Notes: generated by a model not told the origin, from the sequence alone. DNA of 64,000 nt from Paenibacillus sp. USDA918EY (GCF_009870825.1 NZ_WTWY01000005.1:186001-250000), one strand, 5' to 3'; shown: positions 1 to 8,574, counted from the stretch's first letter. Program-made: numbers and translations.

Positions 1-601
1 GCGATGTGCCGATCTTTCCGAGCCTGGCGTTGATCAAAAGGATGCTTTGTTCGATGACGTCGACGTCGGCGGGCGTAAATAAACCGAGCCGCAGACCAAG
101 ACGAATTTTGTTCGCCATTTCAGTAAGATAAGCAATCCCTTGGGCGGGACGGTTTTCTACAGTCATGGATTGATATTGACGGTAAAAAGAATGAAGTTCT
201 GCAATTTGTTGGCCAAACCTTTGTACGAGCCCTGCATCCTGGACGTCCTCTTTGCAAACATCTCTTCCTTCCAGCCACGTCAACAGCGAGCAGTTCAGGC
301 GTTTTCCATCATGCTCAATGACCGTAATCAATTCTCCCTCTTCATTGCGAATGGGCTTTTGTACGACCAAGCTGCTCCCACCGGCTAAAGCCTCCAGCAT
401 TTCCAGTTCGCCGAGCAGGCCGTCGTACGTATGCTGCAATCCTGCCATGCTTTCTTTTACCGGCTCATGAATGCGCAGCAAATAGGAGCTGCCGCCGGCG
501 TCACGGACCCGGTACGTGCGATTTTCGTTGTGCCTAAGAAACGTAATTTCCGGCCGATCGATGCCAAAACGGCTTGTGATTCGATACAGGATCTCGTCCA
601 T
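1..601 (-). CDS. Aminoglycoside phosphotransferase-family (APH/ChoK-like) kinase, N-terminal part
   Basis: About 200 residues are visible; the C-terminal half, with the expected catalytic HxD and metal-binding motifs, lies off the left edge. The start is an ATG preceded by GGGGGAGGT at 7 nt. The visible part resembles the small lobe of APH-fold kinases: an early FLRHNENRTYRV stretch, then a strand with the ATP-binding lysine region replaced by SYLLRIHEP, then LLTWLEGRDV, where the hinge is expected. Family members phosphorylate small alcohols such as aminoglycosides, homoserine or thiamine; the substrate cannot be told from this half. Many environmental bacilli carry such genes without a resistance role. 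Confidence 0.75.
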   Translation of the reverse strand, partial: MDEILYRITSRFGIDRPEITFLRHNENRTYRVRDAGGSSYLLRIHEPVKESMAGLQHTYDGLLGELEMLEALAGGSSLVVQKPIRNEEGELITVIEHDGKRLNCSLLTWLEGRDVCKEDVQDAGLVQRFGQQIAELHSFYRQYQSMTVENRPAQGIAYLTEMANKIRLGLRLGLFTPADVDVIEQSILLINARLGKIGTS

Positions 602-735
602 CGTCTCTACCTCCCCCTCGCTGCTATTTTTAATCCTTTTGAAAACAATCCTTTTTGACAAAAACTTCTCGCCGCCTGAAAAATAATTCCGATTTGATCC
701 AAGTATAGGATGAAAAGATATCCGGGAGCAACGAA

Positions 736-780
736 AAAGGCAGGGAAAAGAAGGTCTGAAGCGCTCTTTTTCCTGCCTTT
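736..780 (-). terminator. Rho-independent terminator of the ECF sigma/anti-sigma operon
   Basis: A long inverted repeat (AAAGGCAGG...CCTGCCTTT, extended inward by AAAAGA/TCTTTTT) ends in TTTTTCGT on the minus strand. It lies directly downstream of the DUF4179 gene. Confidence 0.8.
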
Positions 781-795
781 ATATCGATTTTTGTC

Positions 796-2229
796 TCACT
801 TATTCGGCTGGTTGGTAACCAGTTCTACGGATTGCGACTCCATGATGGGGTTCCAATATTTCTTCACCCCGATGGTCAGCGGCTGCGGATAGTTGAGGGC
901 TTCTTTTCCGAAATTATAGGCGTTGTAGTCCTCCGTGTAGTCATCCGCAGTAGAAACCAAATGCCCTCCTTGCTTGATGTTTTCCGGGGATAGCCTTTTA
1001 TGTTTTACGCCATTGGCATCCGTGAAGCTGTCCTCCAGCCACATCCCGAAGCTTTCCGCCGCTTGCGCTTTTTCAAGCTTGAAATGGAACAAAATTTCCC
1101 CCGCTCCTGCCGGATTATCCGGTTCAATGATTTGAATGTGCGTATCGGGCGCCTCAATAATTTGCTTTTTGTTCAAATCGACCACGATTTTCATTTTGTT
1201 TTTATCCAAAGCGGCCATGCCGGCGATTTTCAGGTCGGTGCGGTCCAGCCGGTCAAATTCGTTTGTTTTAAACACCAGCGTGACTTTCGTATCGTCGGAA
1301 AACATCGTATCCGGATAATATACTTTTTTGGTTTCGTCGCCGCTTTTTCCGATCAAAACGGGATTTAGCAGCTTAAAAATTTGTTTGTCGTTGCTCTTGT
1401 CGTATTCCAGATCCACGTAGGCGTTCAGCGGCGTAAACTGCACTTGGCGCACGTTGATTTTTTGCCCGTCGACGATCAGCGTGCTGCCCGGGTGGTAAAT
1501 TCGCTCCTCGTTTTTGAACAAGTTTGGTTCGAGTGGAAGCGTAAATTTGAATTGATCCCGGTAATTGCCGCTGGTGGCATCCCAAATTTTAACGCCTATC
1601 GTCGCGCCTTCCTTATAAGGAGCAGATGGCACAAGGTTTGCCGTATACACATAATAACCTGTCTGTCCCGGCATGAGTGCATTACTGCCCATGGCATGCT
1701 TCGACTCCGCCCTTATAGAGGATGCTTCGACTCCTCCGAATTCGAGAAAATCTATTAAAGAATAACCCGTATGATCCGTATTATTTGTCGCGCTGTACAT
1801 GATATATGCTTTACGTCCGTCCGTGAAAGCGCCCGCAATATCGATGCGGAACCCTTTGCGCTCCACGCTTTGATTGATCGGCTTTACGATGCCTTTGTCG
1901 AGTGCGGCAGCGATGCCTTGATCGTATTTGGCAATCGGGCGGAAAGATTCCAAATCTGCCGGTTGCGGTATGCTTGTCGTTTGCACGAGATCGTATTGTT
2001 TTTCCTTTGGCGCGACTCCCAGCGAAGACACGGTGATGAGTATCGCTGCCGCGGTTGCGGCGATGGCCCCGATTCCGTACAATAATTTTCGTTTTCTCAT
2101 TTCCCGGCTCCTCCCTTGTGCAATGCCTTTTCGTACCGCCGTGGATAGCTTCATCTCCGGCAGGTGATGAACTCTTCCGCTCACGTCCTCCGAATCCCGC
2201 TCCAGAATGCGCTGTTCTTTTTCCAGCAT
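796..2229 (-). CDS. DUF4179-containing membrane anti-sigma factor
   Basis: A 477-residue protein with a cytoplasmic N-terminus of about 48 residues, one transmembrane segment at about residues 49-68 (YGIGAIAATAAAILITVSS), and a large extracytoplasmic C-terminal part. The N-terminal region and the segment after the helix match the DUF4179 proteins that follow ECF sigma genes in bacilli. It starts 20 nt after the sigma gene and has AGGAGG at 10 nt, so the two form one transcript. Inferred role: it binds the neighbouring sigma factor at the membrane and releases it on an envelope signal that is not known from sequence. No zinc-binding ZAS motif (HxxxCxxC) is seen. Confidence 0.8.
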   Translation of the reverse strand: MLEKEQRILERDSEDVSGRVHHLPEMKLSTAVRKGIAQGRSREMRKRKLLYGIGAIAATAAAILITVSSLGVAPKEKQYDLVQTTSIPQPADLESFRPIAKYDQGIAAALDKGIVKPINQSVERKGFRIDIAGAFTDGRKAYIMYSATNNTDHTGYSLIDFLEFGGVEASSIRAESKHAMGSNALMPGQTGYYVYTANLVPSAPYKEGATIGVKIWDATSGNYRDQFKFTLPLEPNLFKNEERIYHPGSTLIVDGQKINVRQVQFTPLNAYVDLEYDKSNDKQIFKLLNPVLIGKSGDETKKVYYPDTMFSDDTKVTLVFKTNEFDRLDRTDLKIAGMAALDKNKMKIVVDLNKKQIIEAPDTHIQIIEPDNPAGAGEILFHFKLEKAQAAESFGMWLEDSFTDANGVKHKRLSPENIKQGGHLVSTADDYTEDYNAYNFGKEALNYPQPLTIGVKKYWNPIMESQSVELVTNQPNK

Positions 2230-2249
2230 GTATCCATCGCCTCCTGTCT

Positions 2250-2756
2250 TTACAGATATTTACGAAGCTGTTTTAGCCCTTCGCGCAGCCAGCTTTTGAT
2301 GGTGCCCTCCGGTTTTTGAAGCACCTTGGCGATTTCGGCTGTCGTCATGTCCTGGTAATATTTCAGCATCACGACGTGGCGGTACTTTTTCTTCATCTTG
2401 GCCATGGCCCGCTCCAAGTCGATCCGGTCGCTGCTTTTCATTTCCTGAACCGCTTCTTCCTTGATCGTTTCCGACGGGAAAACGCGTTTTTTGCGCCTCA
2501 GCTCGTCCATGCAGCAGTTGATCGTAATCCGGATCAGCCACGGTGTAAAAGCTTGCTCGTTTTTGAGTTTTTTGCGTTTCATCCATGCCCGGCAGGACAC
2601 TTCCTGCACGATTTCAAGCGCGTCCGCTTCGTTCCGCATGTAGCTGTAAGCGATCGAATACAATTTGCGCTGCTCCTCCGCCAGGCATTTGAAAAAAGCT
2701 TCCTCGTCCATAACCCCTAAACTCGCGACGTTGATTTTGTTCATCGTGTTTTCCAA
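2250..2756 (-). CDS. ECF-family RNA polymerase sigma factor (SigV-like)
   Basis: A 168-residue sigma-70 protein with region 2 at about residues 25-95 (LYSIAYSYMRNEADALEIVQ, then AFTPWLIRITINCCMDELRR) and region 4 at about 112-165 (MLKYYQDMTTAEIAKVLQ, GTIKSWLREGLKQLRKYL). Length is normal for the family. The start is taken as TTG, placed behind a run of G residues; an ATG four codons later has no ribosome binding site. The gene is followed by its DUF4179 partner. Upstream on the minus strand, CGTCTTACA at 2823-2831 resembles the -10 element of ECF promoters, which suggests autoregulation; the -35 element is not clear. Confidence 0.85.
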   Translation of the reverse strand: MENTMNKINVASLGVMDEEAFFKCLAEEQRKLYSIAYSYMRNEADALEIVQEVSCRAWMKRKKLKNEQAFTPWLIRITINCCMDELRRKKRVFPSETIKEEAVQEMKSSDRIDLERAMAKMKKKYRHVVMLKYYQDMTTAEIAKVLQKPEGTIKSWLREGLKQLRKYL

Positions 2757-2900
2757 CCATCACCGCCCCCCTTCTCTCTTTATTCCGGTATGAGATGGAA
2801 TCTTTCAACCCTCACTAACATATGTAAGACGCTTCAGCTCCGAAAAACGATTAAAAATAATTTTACCATTTTATTCCGTTTGGATCCTTTACACGCAGCA

Positions 2901-2933
2901 AAACAGCCTCATGCTGGATGCACCAGGCTGTTT
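2901..2933 (-). terminator. Hairpin downstream of the HxlR gene
   Basis: AAACAGCCT and AGGCTGTTT form a 9-bp stem with a 15-nt loop, and on the minus strand the stem ends in TTTTGC. It lies in the 300-base stretch between the sigma promoter region and the HxlR gene. Confidence 0.55.
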
Positions 2934-2951
2934 CATGCAGACAACGGTTAT

Positions 2952-3095
2952 TCAATTCATGCCTGATGCAAACTGAACAAAACGATCTGCCCATTCCGCA
3001 AACGAAAGCCGCTTGTTCCAGGTTACGCTATCAGTGGCATAGGCGCATCCCCAGTCCAGCACTCGTTGATGAAGAAGGTGAACTTTTAGCTGCAT
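2952..3095 (-). CDS. Possible 47-residue ORF or gene remnant
   Basis: An open frame starts 4 nt after the HxlR stop codon and ends before the hairpin at 2901. The peptide (MQLKVHLLHQ... ending FVQFASGMN) has no signal, membrane segment or motif that I recognise, and no good ribosome binding site precedes the ATG. It could be the tail of a decayed gene or translation noise. It is the only open frame in the 2757-3099 gap that I consider possible. Confidence 0.2.
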   Translation of the reverse strand: MQLKVHLLHQRVLDWGCAYATDSVTWNKRLSFAEWADRFVQFASGMN

Positions 3096-3099
3096 AAGA

Positions 3100-3435
3100 T
3101 CACTCTATGCCGCCGCCCCATTTTTCTCCCCAGCTCCGCATTTCGGAAATAACGGTTTTAAAATCCTTTCCTTTTTCGGTCAAGGAATATTCCACGGTGA
3201 CAGGTACGGTGGGAAGCACGGTCCGCTTAACGATTTCATTTTGTTCCAAATGACGCAGCGTATCGGTCAAAGATTTGGTGCTGATGTGCTTCAAAGTTCT
3301 ACGCATCTGGTTAAAACGCTGAACGTCATGGCAAAACAGTTGTCCCAGAACCAAAAAGGACCACTTCCCCCCCAGTACCTCAATGGCCTGCTGGATGTTG
3401 TAAAGACACTGTTCTTCTTCCGTTTTTATGCTCAT
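3100..3435 (-). CDS. HxlR-family winged-helix transcriptional regulator
   Basis: A 111-residue single-domain regulator. The core shows the HxlR signature: CLYNIQQAIEVLGGKWSFLV near residues 10-29, then RFNQMRRTLKHISTKSLTDT as the helix-turn-helix and a beta wing ending in YSLTEKGKDF. Cys10 sits where HypR/YodB-type members have a redox- or electrophile-sensing cysteine; that role is an inference here. The gene is divergent from the NmrA-like gene, which fits local control of it. An inverted repeat ATAGT...ACTAT (3456-3481) lies in the shared intergenic region and is a candidate operator. Confidence 0.85.
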   Translation of the reverse strand: MSIKTEEEQCLYNIQQAIEVLGGKWSFLVLGQLFCHDVQRFNQMRRTLKHISTKSLTDTLRHLEQNEIVKRTVLPTVPVTVEYSLTEKGKDFKTVISEMRSWGEKWGGGIE

Positions 3436-3577
3436 ACATTTCTCCTATAAAAAAGATAGTAAATTCACTTTTTGAAACTATATTTAAAAATATTGCCTTC
3501 TTTAAATCTTATTTCATCCCAATTACACTATCAACAGCGGATTTATCGCTTACTTGCAAAGCTAAGGAGGAAAAGGA

Positions 3578-4423
3578 ATGTCTTCTAAAATCATTTTGGT
3601 GACTGGGGCTACGGGACAACAAGGAGGTACCGTGGCAAGGCAGCTGTCGGCAAACGGGTGGAAGGTTCGTGCCTTGGTGCGCGATCCCGGCCACCCCGCT
3701 TCGCAATCGCTTATGAAGCCAGGGATCGAAGTCGTAAAGGGGGATTTGGAGGACTCCGATTCGTTGCTGCGCGCCATCAAAAACGTATATGGGGTGTTTA
3801 GCGTTCAATCCTTGGATCTAAATCATCCCGAAAAGGAAGAACAGCAGGGGAAACGTTTAGCGGAAATCGCCAAGGCAACGGGAGTGTCGCATTTTGTTTA
3901 CAGTTCCGCGGCTGGTGCCGATCGAAATACAGGAATTACCTCATTTGAAAATAAGGGAAAAATTGAGCGGTATATTCAAGCGTTAAATCTTCCGGCAACA
4001 ATCCTTCGCCCTGTCATGTTCATGGAGAACTTTAGATTTACTCTCCAAAAAGTCGATGGCCAAATTTTACTTCCTTATAAAGGTGAAGCGGATACAAGAG
4101 TACAAATGATTGCCGTTCAGGACATTGGCGTATTTGCGCGGATAGCTTTCGAGCAGCCGGATCAATTCATCGGACAATCGCTGGAGATTGCCGGCGATGA
4201 GCTATCGGTCAAAGAGCTTGCTGAACATATAAGCCGTTTTTTTGCCACCGCTGCCGTCTATCCGCACTCGGCCCCCGTTCCGAAACATGAACACGACGGA
4301 ATCAAAGCCACCCAGTTCTTTATCAGGGAAGGTTACAAGGCGGATCTGGAATATCTCAGGCAGCTTCATCCCGATCTTTTGAGTTTTGCATCCTGGCTGC
4401 CGCAATCGAACATTTCATTTTAA
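3578..4423 (+). CDS. NmrA/HSCARG-family NAD(P)-binding protein
   Basis: A 281-residue protein with an N-terminal Rossmann motif TGATGQQGG at about residues 8-16, followed by RALVRDP, the pattern of NmrA-like atypical short-chain dehydrogenases. The usual catalytic YxxxK is absent or degenerate (FVYSSAAGAD), as is common in these cofactor-sensing or quinone-reductase-like proteins. AAGGAGGAAAAGG precedes the ATG. It is divergent from an HxlR regulator, a pairing often seen for electrophile- or quinone-responsive genes. The exact reaction is unknown. Confidence 0.8.
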   Translation: MSSKIILVTGATGQQGGTVARQLSANGWKVRALVRDPGHPASQSLMKPGIEVVKGDLEDSDSLLRAIKNVYGVFSVQSLDLNHPEKEEQQGKRLAEIAKATGVSHFVYSSAAGADRNTGITSFENKGKIERYIQALNLPATILRPVMFMENFRFTLQKVDGQILLPYKGEADTRVQMIAVQDIGVFARIAFEQPDQFIGQSLEIAGDELSVKELAEHISRFFATAAVYPHSAPVPKHEHDGIKATQFFIREGYKADLEYLRQLHPDLLSFASWLPQSNISF

Positions 4424-4447
4424 ATTGGGCATAGAGCGGAATAAAAA

Positions 4448-4473
4448 AAGCAGCCCATCTTCATGAGCTGCTT
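4448..4473 (-). terminator. Terminator between nmrA-like gene and ridA (ridA side strongest)
   Basis: AAGCAGC...GCTGCTT stem; on the minus strand it is followed by TTTTTTTAT, so it ends the RidA transcript. It may also stop the converging transcript. Confidence 0.7.
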
Positions 4474-4482
4474 GTTCCAAGC

Positions 4483-4872
4483 TTACGGAATCATTGCGAT
4501 GACTTCGATTTCGACAAGTCCGTCCTTCGGCAGTTTGGCCACCTGAACGGCGCTGCGGGCAGGGAACGGCTGCGCGAAATAGCTTGCATAAATCTCGTTC
4601 ACTTTCGCAAAATCGTTCATGTCGTTCAGGAACACCGTCGTTTTAACCACGTGGGACAAGTCCGTGCCTGCGGCTTCAAGGATCGCTTTCGCGTTTTTCA
4701 AGGATTGATGGGTTTGCTCTTCCACCGTTGCCGGCATTTCGCCCGTAGCGGGATCGATGCCGAGTTGTCCGGAAGCGAACAGCAGATTACCCATGCGAAC
4801 GGCCTGCGAATATGGACCGATCGCTCCAGGGGCGTTTGTCGTTGCGATGGGCTGAATCGTTGGTTGTGTCAT
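4483..4872 (-). CDS. ridA: RidA family (reactive intermediate/imine deaminase)
   Basis: A 129-residue RidA/YjgF/UK114 protein. Conserved family blocks are visible: [12 protein letters not shown] near the N-terminus, [16 protein letters not shown], and [19 protein letters not shown], with the substrate-binding arginine in [12 protein letters not shown] and the final EIEVIAM. RidA deaminates enamine/imine intermediates made by PLP enzymes. The second of two nearby ATGs is chosen as start, because AAGGAG lies 8 nt before it and only 2 nt before the first. Monocistronic, with hairpins on both sides. Confidence 0.9.
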   Translation of the reverse strand: MTQPTIQPIATTNAPGAIGPYSQAVRMGNLLFASGQLGIDPATGEMPATVEEQTHQSLKNAKAILEAAGTDLSHVVKTTVFLNDMNDFAKVNEIYASYFAQPFPARSAVQVAKLPKDGLVEIEVIAMIP

Positions 4873-4941
4873 AGTCATGGCTCCTTCATTCTTTTTTAAG
4901 AGAAAACCTGATCAAATGCAGTATTGTCGGACCTAAGATTA

Positions 4942-5001
4942 ATGACGCGTACAAGACCGATAGGTGTCATTCAATGGAATTGGTAAGAAAATGACGCGTA
5001 C
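4942..5001. repeat. Direct repeat ATGACGCGTAC (two copies, 49 nt apart)
   Basis: ATGACGCGTAC occurs at 4942-4952 and 4991-5001 in the gap between ridA and glpX. A GTCAT at 4966-4970 makes part of the first copy an inverted repeat. Copies are upstream of ridA (minus), so a regulatory role is possible but unproven. Confidence 0.35.
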
Positions 5002-5092
5002 GCAATAAGGCTTGGGAAACCAACAATGATGTTCATATAATAATATTTTATTACTATGATATGAATTTATCAAGCATAAATAACATTAAACA

Positions 5093-5131
5093 CCAACAAA
5101 GGACGGGCATATTTCGCCTATCCTTTGTTGG
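5093..5131 (-). terminator. Hairpin after glpX
   Basis: An 11-bp perfect stem CCAACAAAGGA/TCCTTTGTTGG lies just after the glpX stop. The T-tract on the minus strand is weak (TGTTTAAT). Confidence 0.6.
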
Positions 5132-5150
5132 TCATTGGCTCAGCTACGAT

Positions 5151-6125
5151 TTACATCGCTGCATGCGTCAATACTTCTCTCGTTAACGGGAGCTTATGAA
5201 TCGTACGCAGGAAGCTGACCATCTGGCTTTCGGAATGCATAATGACGGAATGGGTTTCAGCTTTTTGGTTCTGCATATAACGAACGCCGTTCAAAAAATC
5301 TCCTCCCGTAATGCCGGTGGCGACGAAAATGACGTTTCCCGTTCCAACCAAATCATCCATGTAAAGCAGCTGACCGGGATCCGGGAGTCCCATTTTTATT
5401 ACGCGGGCCGTTTCTTCGGGGCCGTCCGGCAGCAGACGTCCTTGCATTTCTCCCCCCAGGCTTTTCAGCGCCGCAGCGGCCAAAACGCCTTCGGGAGCCC
5501 CGCCGGAACCGATGTACATATCCACGTCGCTGTCCGTGGCCGCTTCGATGGCCCCCATGACGTCGCCATGGTTCAACAGCTTGATGCGGACGCCGGCTTT
5601 CCGAAGCGCCGCGATCAGCCCGCGATGGCGTTCCCGGTCCAAAATCGATACGGTCATCTCGGACATCGATTTGTTCAAGATGCCGGACGCTTTCGCCAGC
5701 GTCGTCTCGATCGGGTCGTCCAATGACAGGTGACCGGCAAGCAGCGGCCCTACGGCCAATTTCTCCATATAAATGTCGGGGGCGTGCAGCAGATTTCCTT
5801 CCGGTGCCGCGGCCAATACCGAAATCGCGTCGTTCAGCCCATTGGCCACCGTTTCGGTCCCTTCGATCGGATCGACCGCAATGTCGATTTTCGGGCCTTT
5901 GCGGTTCCCTACGTTTTCGCCGATATACAGCATCGGCGCTTCATCCATTTCGCCCTCCCCGATCACGACGGTCCCATCAATAGCCACGGAGTTCAGATGA
6001 CTCCGGATCGCCGTGGTGGCAGCCTCGTCTGCGCTGTTTTTGTCTCCTCTTCCCGTCCAGCGAGCCGCCTCAAGCGCAGCTTTCTCCGTAATGCGAACGA
6101 GCTCCAAAGCTATTTGATGTTCCAT
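5151..6125 (-). CDS. glpX: Class II fructose-1,6-bisphosphatase
   Basis: A 324-residue GlpX protein; it hydrolyses fructose-1,6-bisphosphate to fructose-6-phosphate in gluconeogenesis. Metal and substrate motifs are intact: GEGEMDE at residues 56-62, DPIEGTE at 85-91, and IGSGGAPEG further on. Length matches the family. GGAGGG lies 9 nt before the ATG. It follows ppsR by about 58 nt, so it may be read with ccpN-ppsR; that context fits, because CcpN represses gluconeogenic genes in B. subtilis. glpX is usually elsewhere in Bacillus, so the arrangement is informative. Confidence 0.93.
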   Translation of the reverse strand: MEHQIALELVRITEKAALEAARWTGRGDKNSADEAATTAIRSHLNSVAIDGTVVIGEGEMDEAPMLYIGENVGNRKGPKIDIAVDPIEGTETVANGLNDAISVLAAAPEGNLLHAPDIYMEKLAVGPLLAGHLSLDDPIETTLAKASGILNKSMSEMTVSILDRERHRGLIAALRKAGVRIKLLNHGDVMGAIEAATDSDVDMYIGSGGAPEGVLAAAALKSLGGEMQGRLLPDGPEETARVIKMGLPDPGQLLYMDDLVGTGNVIFVATGITGGDFLNGVRYMQNQKAETHSVIMHSESQMVSFLRTIHKLPLTREVLTHAAM

Positions 6126-6183
6126 TTTCTTTTTCCCTCCATCTATCCATGAAAGTATATTTGAACATTTTTAAAATCTTGAA

Positions 6184-6987
6184 TTAGAAAAATTGCATAA
6201 TAAGACCTGCGGTTTCTTCGATCGCTTTATCCGTAACGTCGATGACCGGACAGCCTAACGATTCATACAACGACTGCGCGTATTTTAATTCGGCCTGCAC
6301 GCGTTCCAGGGATGCATAATGGGCTTCGATGGGAAGGCCCAACGATTTGAGGCGTTCGGAACGGATTTTGACCAGCTGCCCGGCGTCGATATGAAGTCCG
6401 AAGATTTTGCCTGTCGTCACCTCGCGCAGCTGCGCCGGTGGGGCCAGCTCGGGAACGACGGGGTAATTGACGACCTTTTTCCCTTTATGTGCCAAAAAAA
6501 TCGACAGCGGCGTTTTCGAAACTCTGGATACGCCAAGCAGGATAATGTCCGCTTTGAGGATTGCTCCCACATCTTTGCCGTCATCGTTGGCGACCGCAAA
6601 TTCAACGGCCTCGATGCGGCGGAAGTAGTCTTCGTCCAGTCGGTGCAAAAGGCCGGGCAGCCGTTTCGGCGTATCGTTAAACGTATCGATGACCGCCTGC
6701 ATCATGGGCCCCATAATATCGACAGTCCGGACGTTGAGACGAATGGATTCCTCCTTGATGGCCTCCCGAAGCTCCGGCTGAACGATCGTGTAGACGACAA
6801 GCCCGCCGCGTACGGCCACTTCCTCCATCAACCGCGTGATTTCATCTTCATGCCGCACATTCATGATTCGTTTGATCTCCGTGTTCGTCAGCTCAAACTG
6901 CCGAAGGGTTGCCACGGCGACTGCTTCCGCAGTTTCGCCGATGGCATCCGAGCATATGGCTATAACACGAGTTGACGCCTGTTTCAT
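6184..6987 (-). CDS. ppsR: Pyruvate, water/phosphate dikinase regulatory protein PpsR (YqfL-like)
   Basis: A 267-residue DUF299 protein. Family members are bifunctional ADP-dependent kinase/Pi-dependent pyrophosphorylases that switch PEP synthase or pyruvate phosphate dikinase off and on; B. subtilis YqfL modulates CcpN activity. The nucleotide-binding loop GVSRVSKTP is at residues 152-160, preceded by KADIILL. The N-terminal VIAICSDAIGETAEAV block is typical. GGGAGG lies 6-7 nt before the ATG. It starts 13 nt after ccpN, so the pair is co-transcribed as in B. subtilis. No PPDK or PEP synthase gene is in the window. Confidence 0.92.
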   Translation of the reverse strand: MKQASTRVIAICSDAIGETAEAVAVATLRQFELTNTEIKRIMNVRHEDEITRLMEEVAVRGGLVVYTIVQPELREAIKEESIRLNVRTVDIMGPMMQAVIDTFNDTPKRLPGLLHRLDEDYFRRIEAVEFAVANDDGKDVGAILKADIILLGVSRVSKTPLSIFLAHKGKKVVNYPVVPELAPPAQLREVTTGKIFGLHIDAGQLVKIRSERLKSLGLPIEAHYASLERVQAELKYAQSLYESLGCPVIDVTDKAIEETAGLIMQFF

Positions 6988-7000
6988 CCCATTCCTCCCA

Positions 7001-7642
7001 CTATTCCGGTGCTAATATCTCAAGCATCTTTCGAATGATATTCGTTTTGGAAATCCGTCCGACCACGCGAACCTCCCCGTCAACGCCGGACTCCGCGGGC
7101 ACGACGACCGGCAGGCTGTCGATTTGGTGCGTGATGATCTTTCGGGCCGCATCAAGAACGGTGTCTTCCGGAGACACGGTCACCACATTGGCTCTGCGGG
7201 TCATGATAAAACTCACGGGCATGTTGGAAGCTGCCGCATTTCCAAGCGTCACTTTCAGCATGTCTTTGCGCGACACGATGCCGACGAGTTTGCCTTCTTC
7301 ATCGGTAACGATGAGATGGCCCACGTTTTCCAGAAACAATGTCACCGCCGCATCATGGATCGTCGTCGTTTCCCGCACGATCACGGGAACGCCGTGAATA
7401 TCGCCGACCTTCAGATCCAGGAGAGACGATTTGCTTTCTTCGGCCGCGGTTTTTTTGGTTCCCGGAAAGTAACCCACCTTCGGTTTGGCTGCAATGTAAT
7501 CGAGACAGACGAGGATGGATAAATCCGAACGGATCGTCGGTCTCGTTAAATTGAGCATTTCGGCGATTTGCTCGCTCGTGACGGGAGCGTGCTTTTTGAC
7601 GATATCGAGAATTTCCTGTTGGCGCGGAGTCAGTTTTATAAT
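7001..7642 (-). CDS. ccpN: Gluconeogenesis repressor CcpN (HTH plus two CBS domains), probable ATT start
   Basis: The protein has an N-terminal winged helix (QQEILDIVKK...EQIAEMLNLTRPTIRSDL) and two CBS domains (about residues 78-140 and 145-205) that sense nucleotides; in B. subtilis it represses gapB and pckA under glycolytic conditions. The first in-frame ATG is inside the helix-turn-helix (MLNLTRPT), which would destroy the DNA-binding domain. Upstream the frame is open to an ATT at 7640-7642 that has GGGAGGAGG five nt before it; starting there gives 213 residues, essentially the B. subtilis length, and the residues align with its N-terminus. No ATG/GTG/TTG lies nearer the ribosome binding site. 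Co-transcribed with ppsR. AATACGTCATA (7683-7693) resembles the CcpN box on the minus strand with one mismatch, suggesting autoregulation. Confidence 0.9.
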   Translation of the reverse strand: MIKLTPRQQEILDIVKKHAPVTSEQIAEMLNLTRPTIRSDLSILVCLDYIAAKPKVGYFPGTKKTAAEESKSSLLDLKVGDIHGVPVIVRETTTIHDAAVTLFLENVGHLIVTDEEGKLVGIVSRKDMLKVTLGNAAASNMPVSFIMTRRANVVTVSPEDTVLDAARKIITHQIDSLPVVVPAESGVDGEVRVVGRISKTNIIRKMLEILAPE

Positions 7643-8003
7643 GGTGGCCTCCTCCCTGTGGCGATCAATTTTCTGTTTGTATAATACGTCATATAAATAA
7701 ATAAATCAATATATAATACATCCTATTTCATTTAAAACAACCTGATTATGAAATGAAATCCTTATTTTCTACGCACTTAAAAGGGTGCATGACATCCCGT
7801 TTTCATCACTTCATGATGTCTGATTTGGCTATCGAAAAATGAATAATTTCAGCGATTCCGCGCACGATAAGAATGGAAAACATGGCAGTGACATTGCTCC
7901 GTTCTTATTTTGCTGAAATCCGAAGAAAACATGCCTATTCGCATAACGACTTATACGTTTACCGATACATTTCCGAACGCCGAAAGGGGAGAAAACGAAT
8001 CCA

Positions 8004-8237
8004 ATGATGTACACCGTTCTGATCGTCCTCGCCGTCATCGTCTGCGCCGCTTCGCTGTTCATGTCGATTTCCATCATGCGCAAACAACAGCATCATGAAC
8101 AAGATCAGATCCATCCCACGGTCGCCAGGCACCCGCTTCTCGCGAACCCCATTGTCATATTGTATTTGGCCGTTCCCGTGCTGATCGTGTTGGGCGCGCT
8201 TGCTTGGTGGTATTTCGAAATCAAAGGACTAACCTAA
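8004..8237 (+). CDS. Small membrane protein with two transmembrane segments
   Basis: A 77-residue hypothetical protein. Residues 2-24 (MYTVLIVLAVIVCAASLF) and 49-70 (PIVILYLAVPVLIVLGALAW) are hydrophobic helices joined by a His/Gln-rich polar loop. AAAGGGGAG lies upstream, somewhat far from the ATG. It is divergent from ccpN and followed at 19 nt by another small gene, so the two probably form an operon. I do not recognise the family. The 360-base gap before it, shared with ccpN, shows no other gene. Confidence 0.65.
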   Translation: MMYTVLIVLAVIVCAASLFMSISIMRKQQHHEQDQIHPTVARHPLLANPIVILYLAVPVLIVLGALAWWYFEIKGLT

Positions 8238-8256
8238 TTCGTCAGGAGTGTTCGAC

Positions 8257-8574
8257 TTGGAAAAGAAAAGATATTACGTATCCGTTCAATCCCGAACGAT
8301 CATGCAATCCGAAGGCGATTCGGCTTACGAGTTCGTCATCGAAGCGACGCCGGAAGAAATTACGGCGCTTCGCGGACTTTTCGACTCGATGCACCATTTT
8401 GACATGGAAACCTATTACCGTATGCATTATCCGGGCATCCCGGAGCATTATGACCGGGATAACGATTATTTCGAGCGCGACCTGAAGGATATTTATCAGA
8501 TGTTGTACCGCCTGGGGACGCAGGAAACCAAAGATCACATCACGTCGATGAATGTGCTCGAAGAAAGGCTCTAA
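8257..8574 (+). CDS. Conserved hypothetical protein, 105 residues
   Basis: A soluble acidic protein (EKKRYYVSVQ at the N-terminus, then EFVIEATPEEITALRGLF and a Tyr/His-rich middle). The TTG at 8257 is chosen because AGGAG lies 8 nt before it; a GTG three codons earlier overlaps that site. It reads like the short Bacillales proteins often mislabelled as hydrolases, but I see no catalytic motif. It probably shares a transcript with the two-TM gene before it. Function unknown. Confidence 0.65.
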   Translation: MEKKRYYVSVQSRTIMQSEGDSAYEFVIEATPEEITALRGLFDSMHHFDMETYYRMHYPGIPEHYDRDNDYFERDLKDIYQMLYRLGTQETKDHITSMNVLEERL

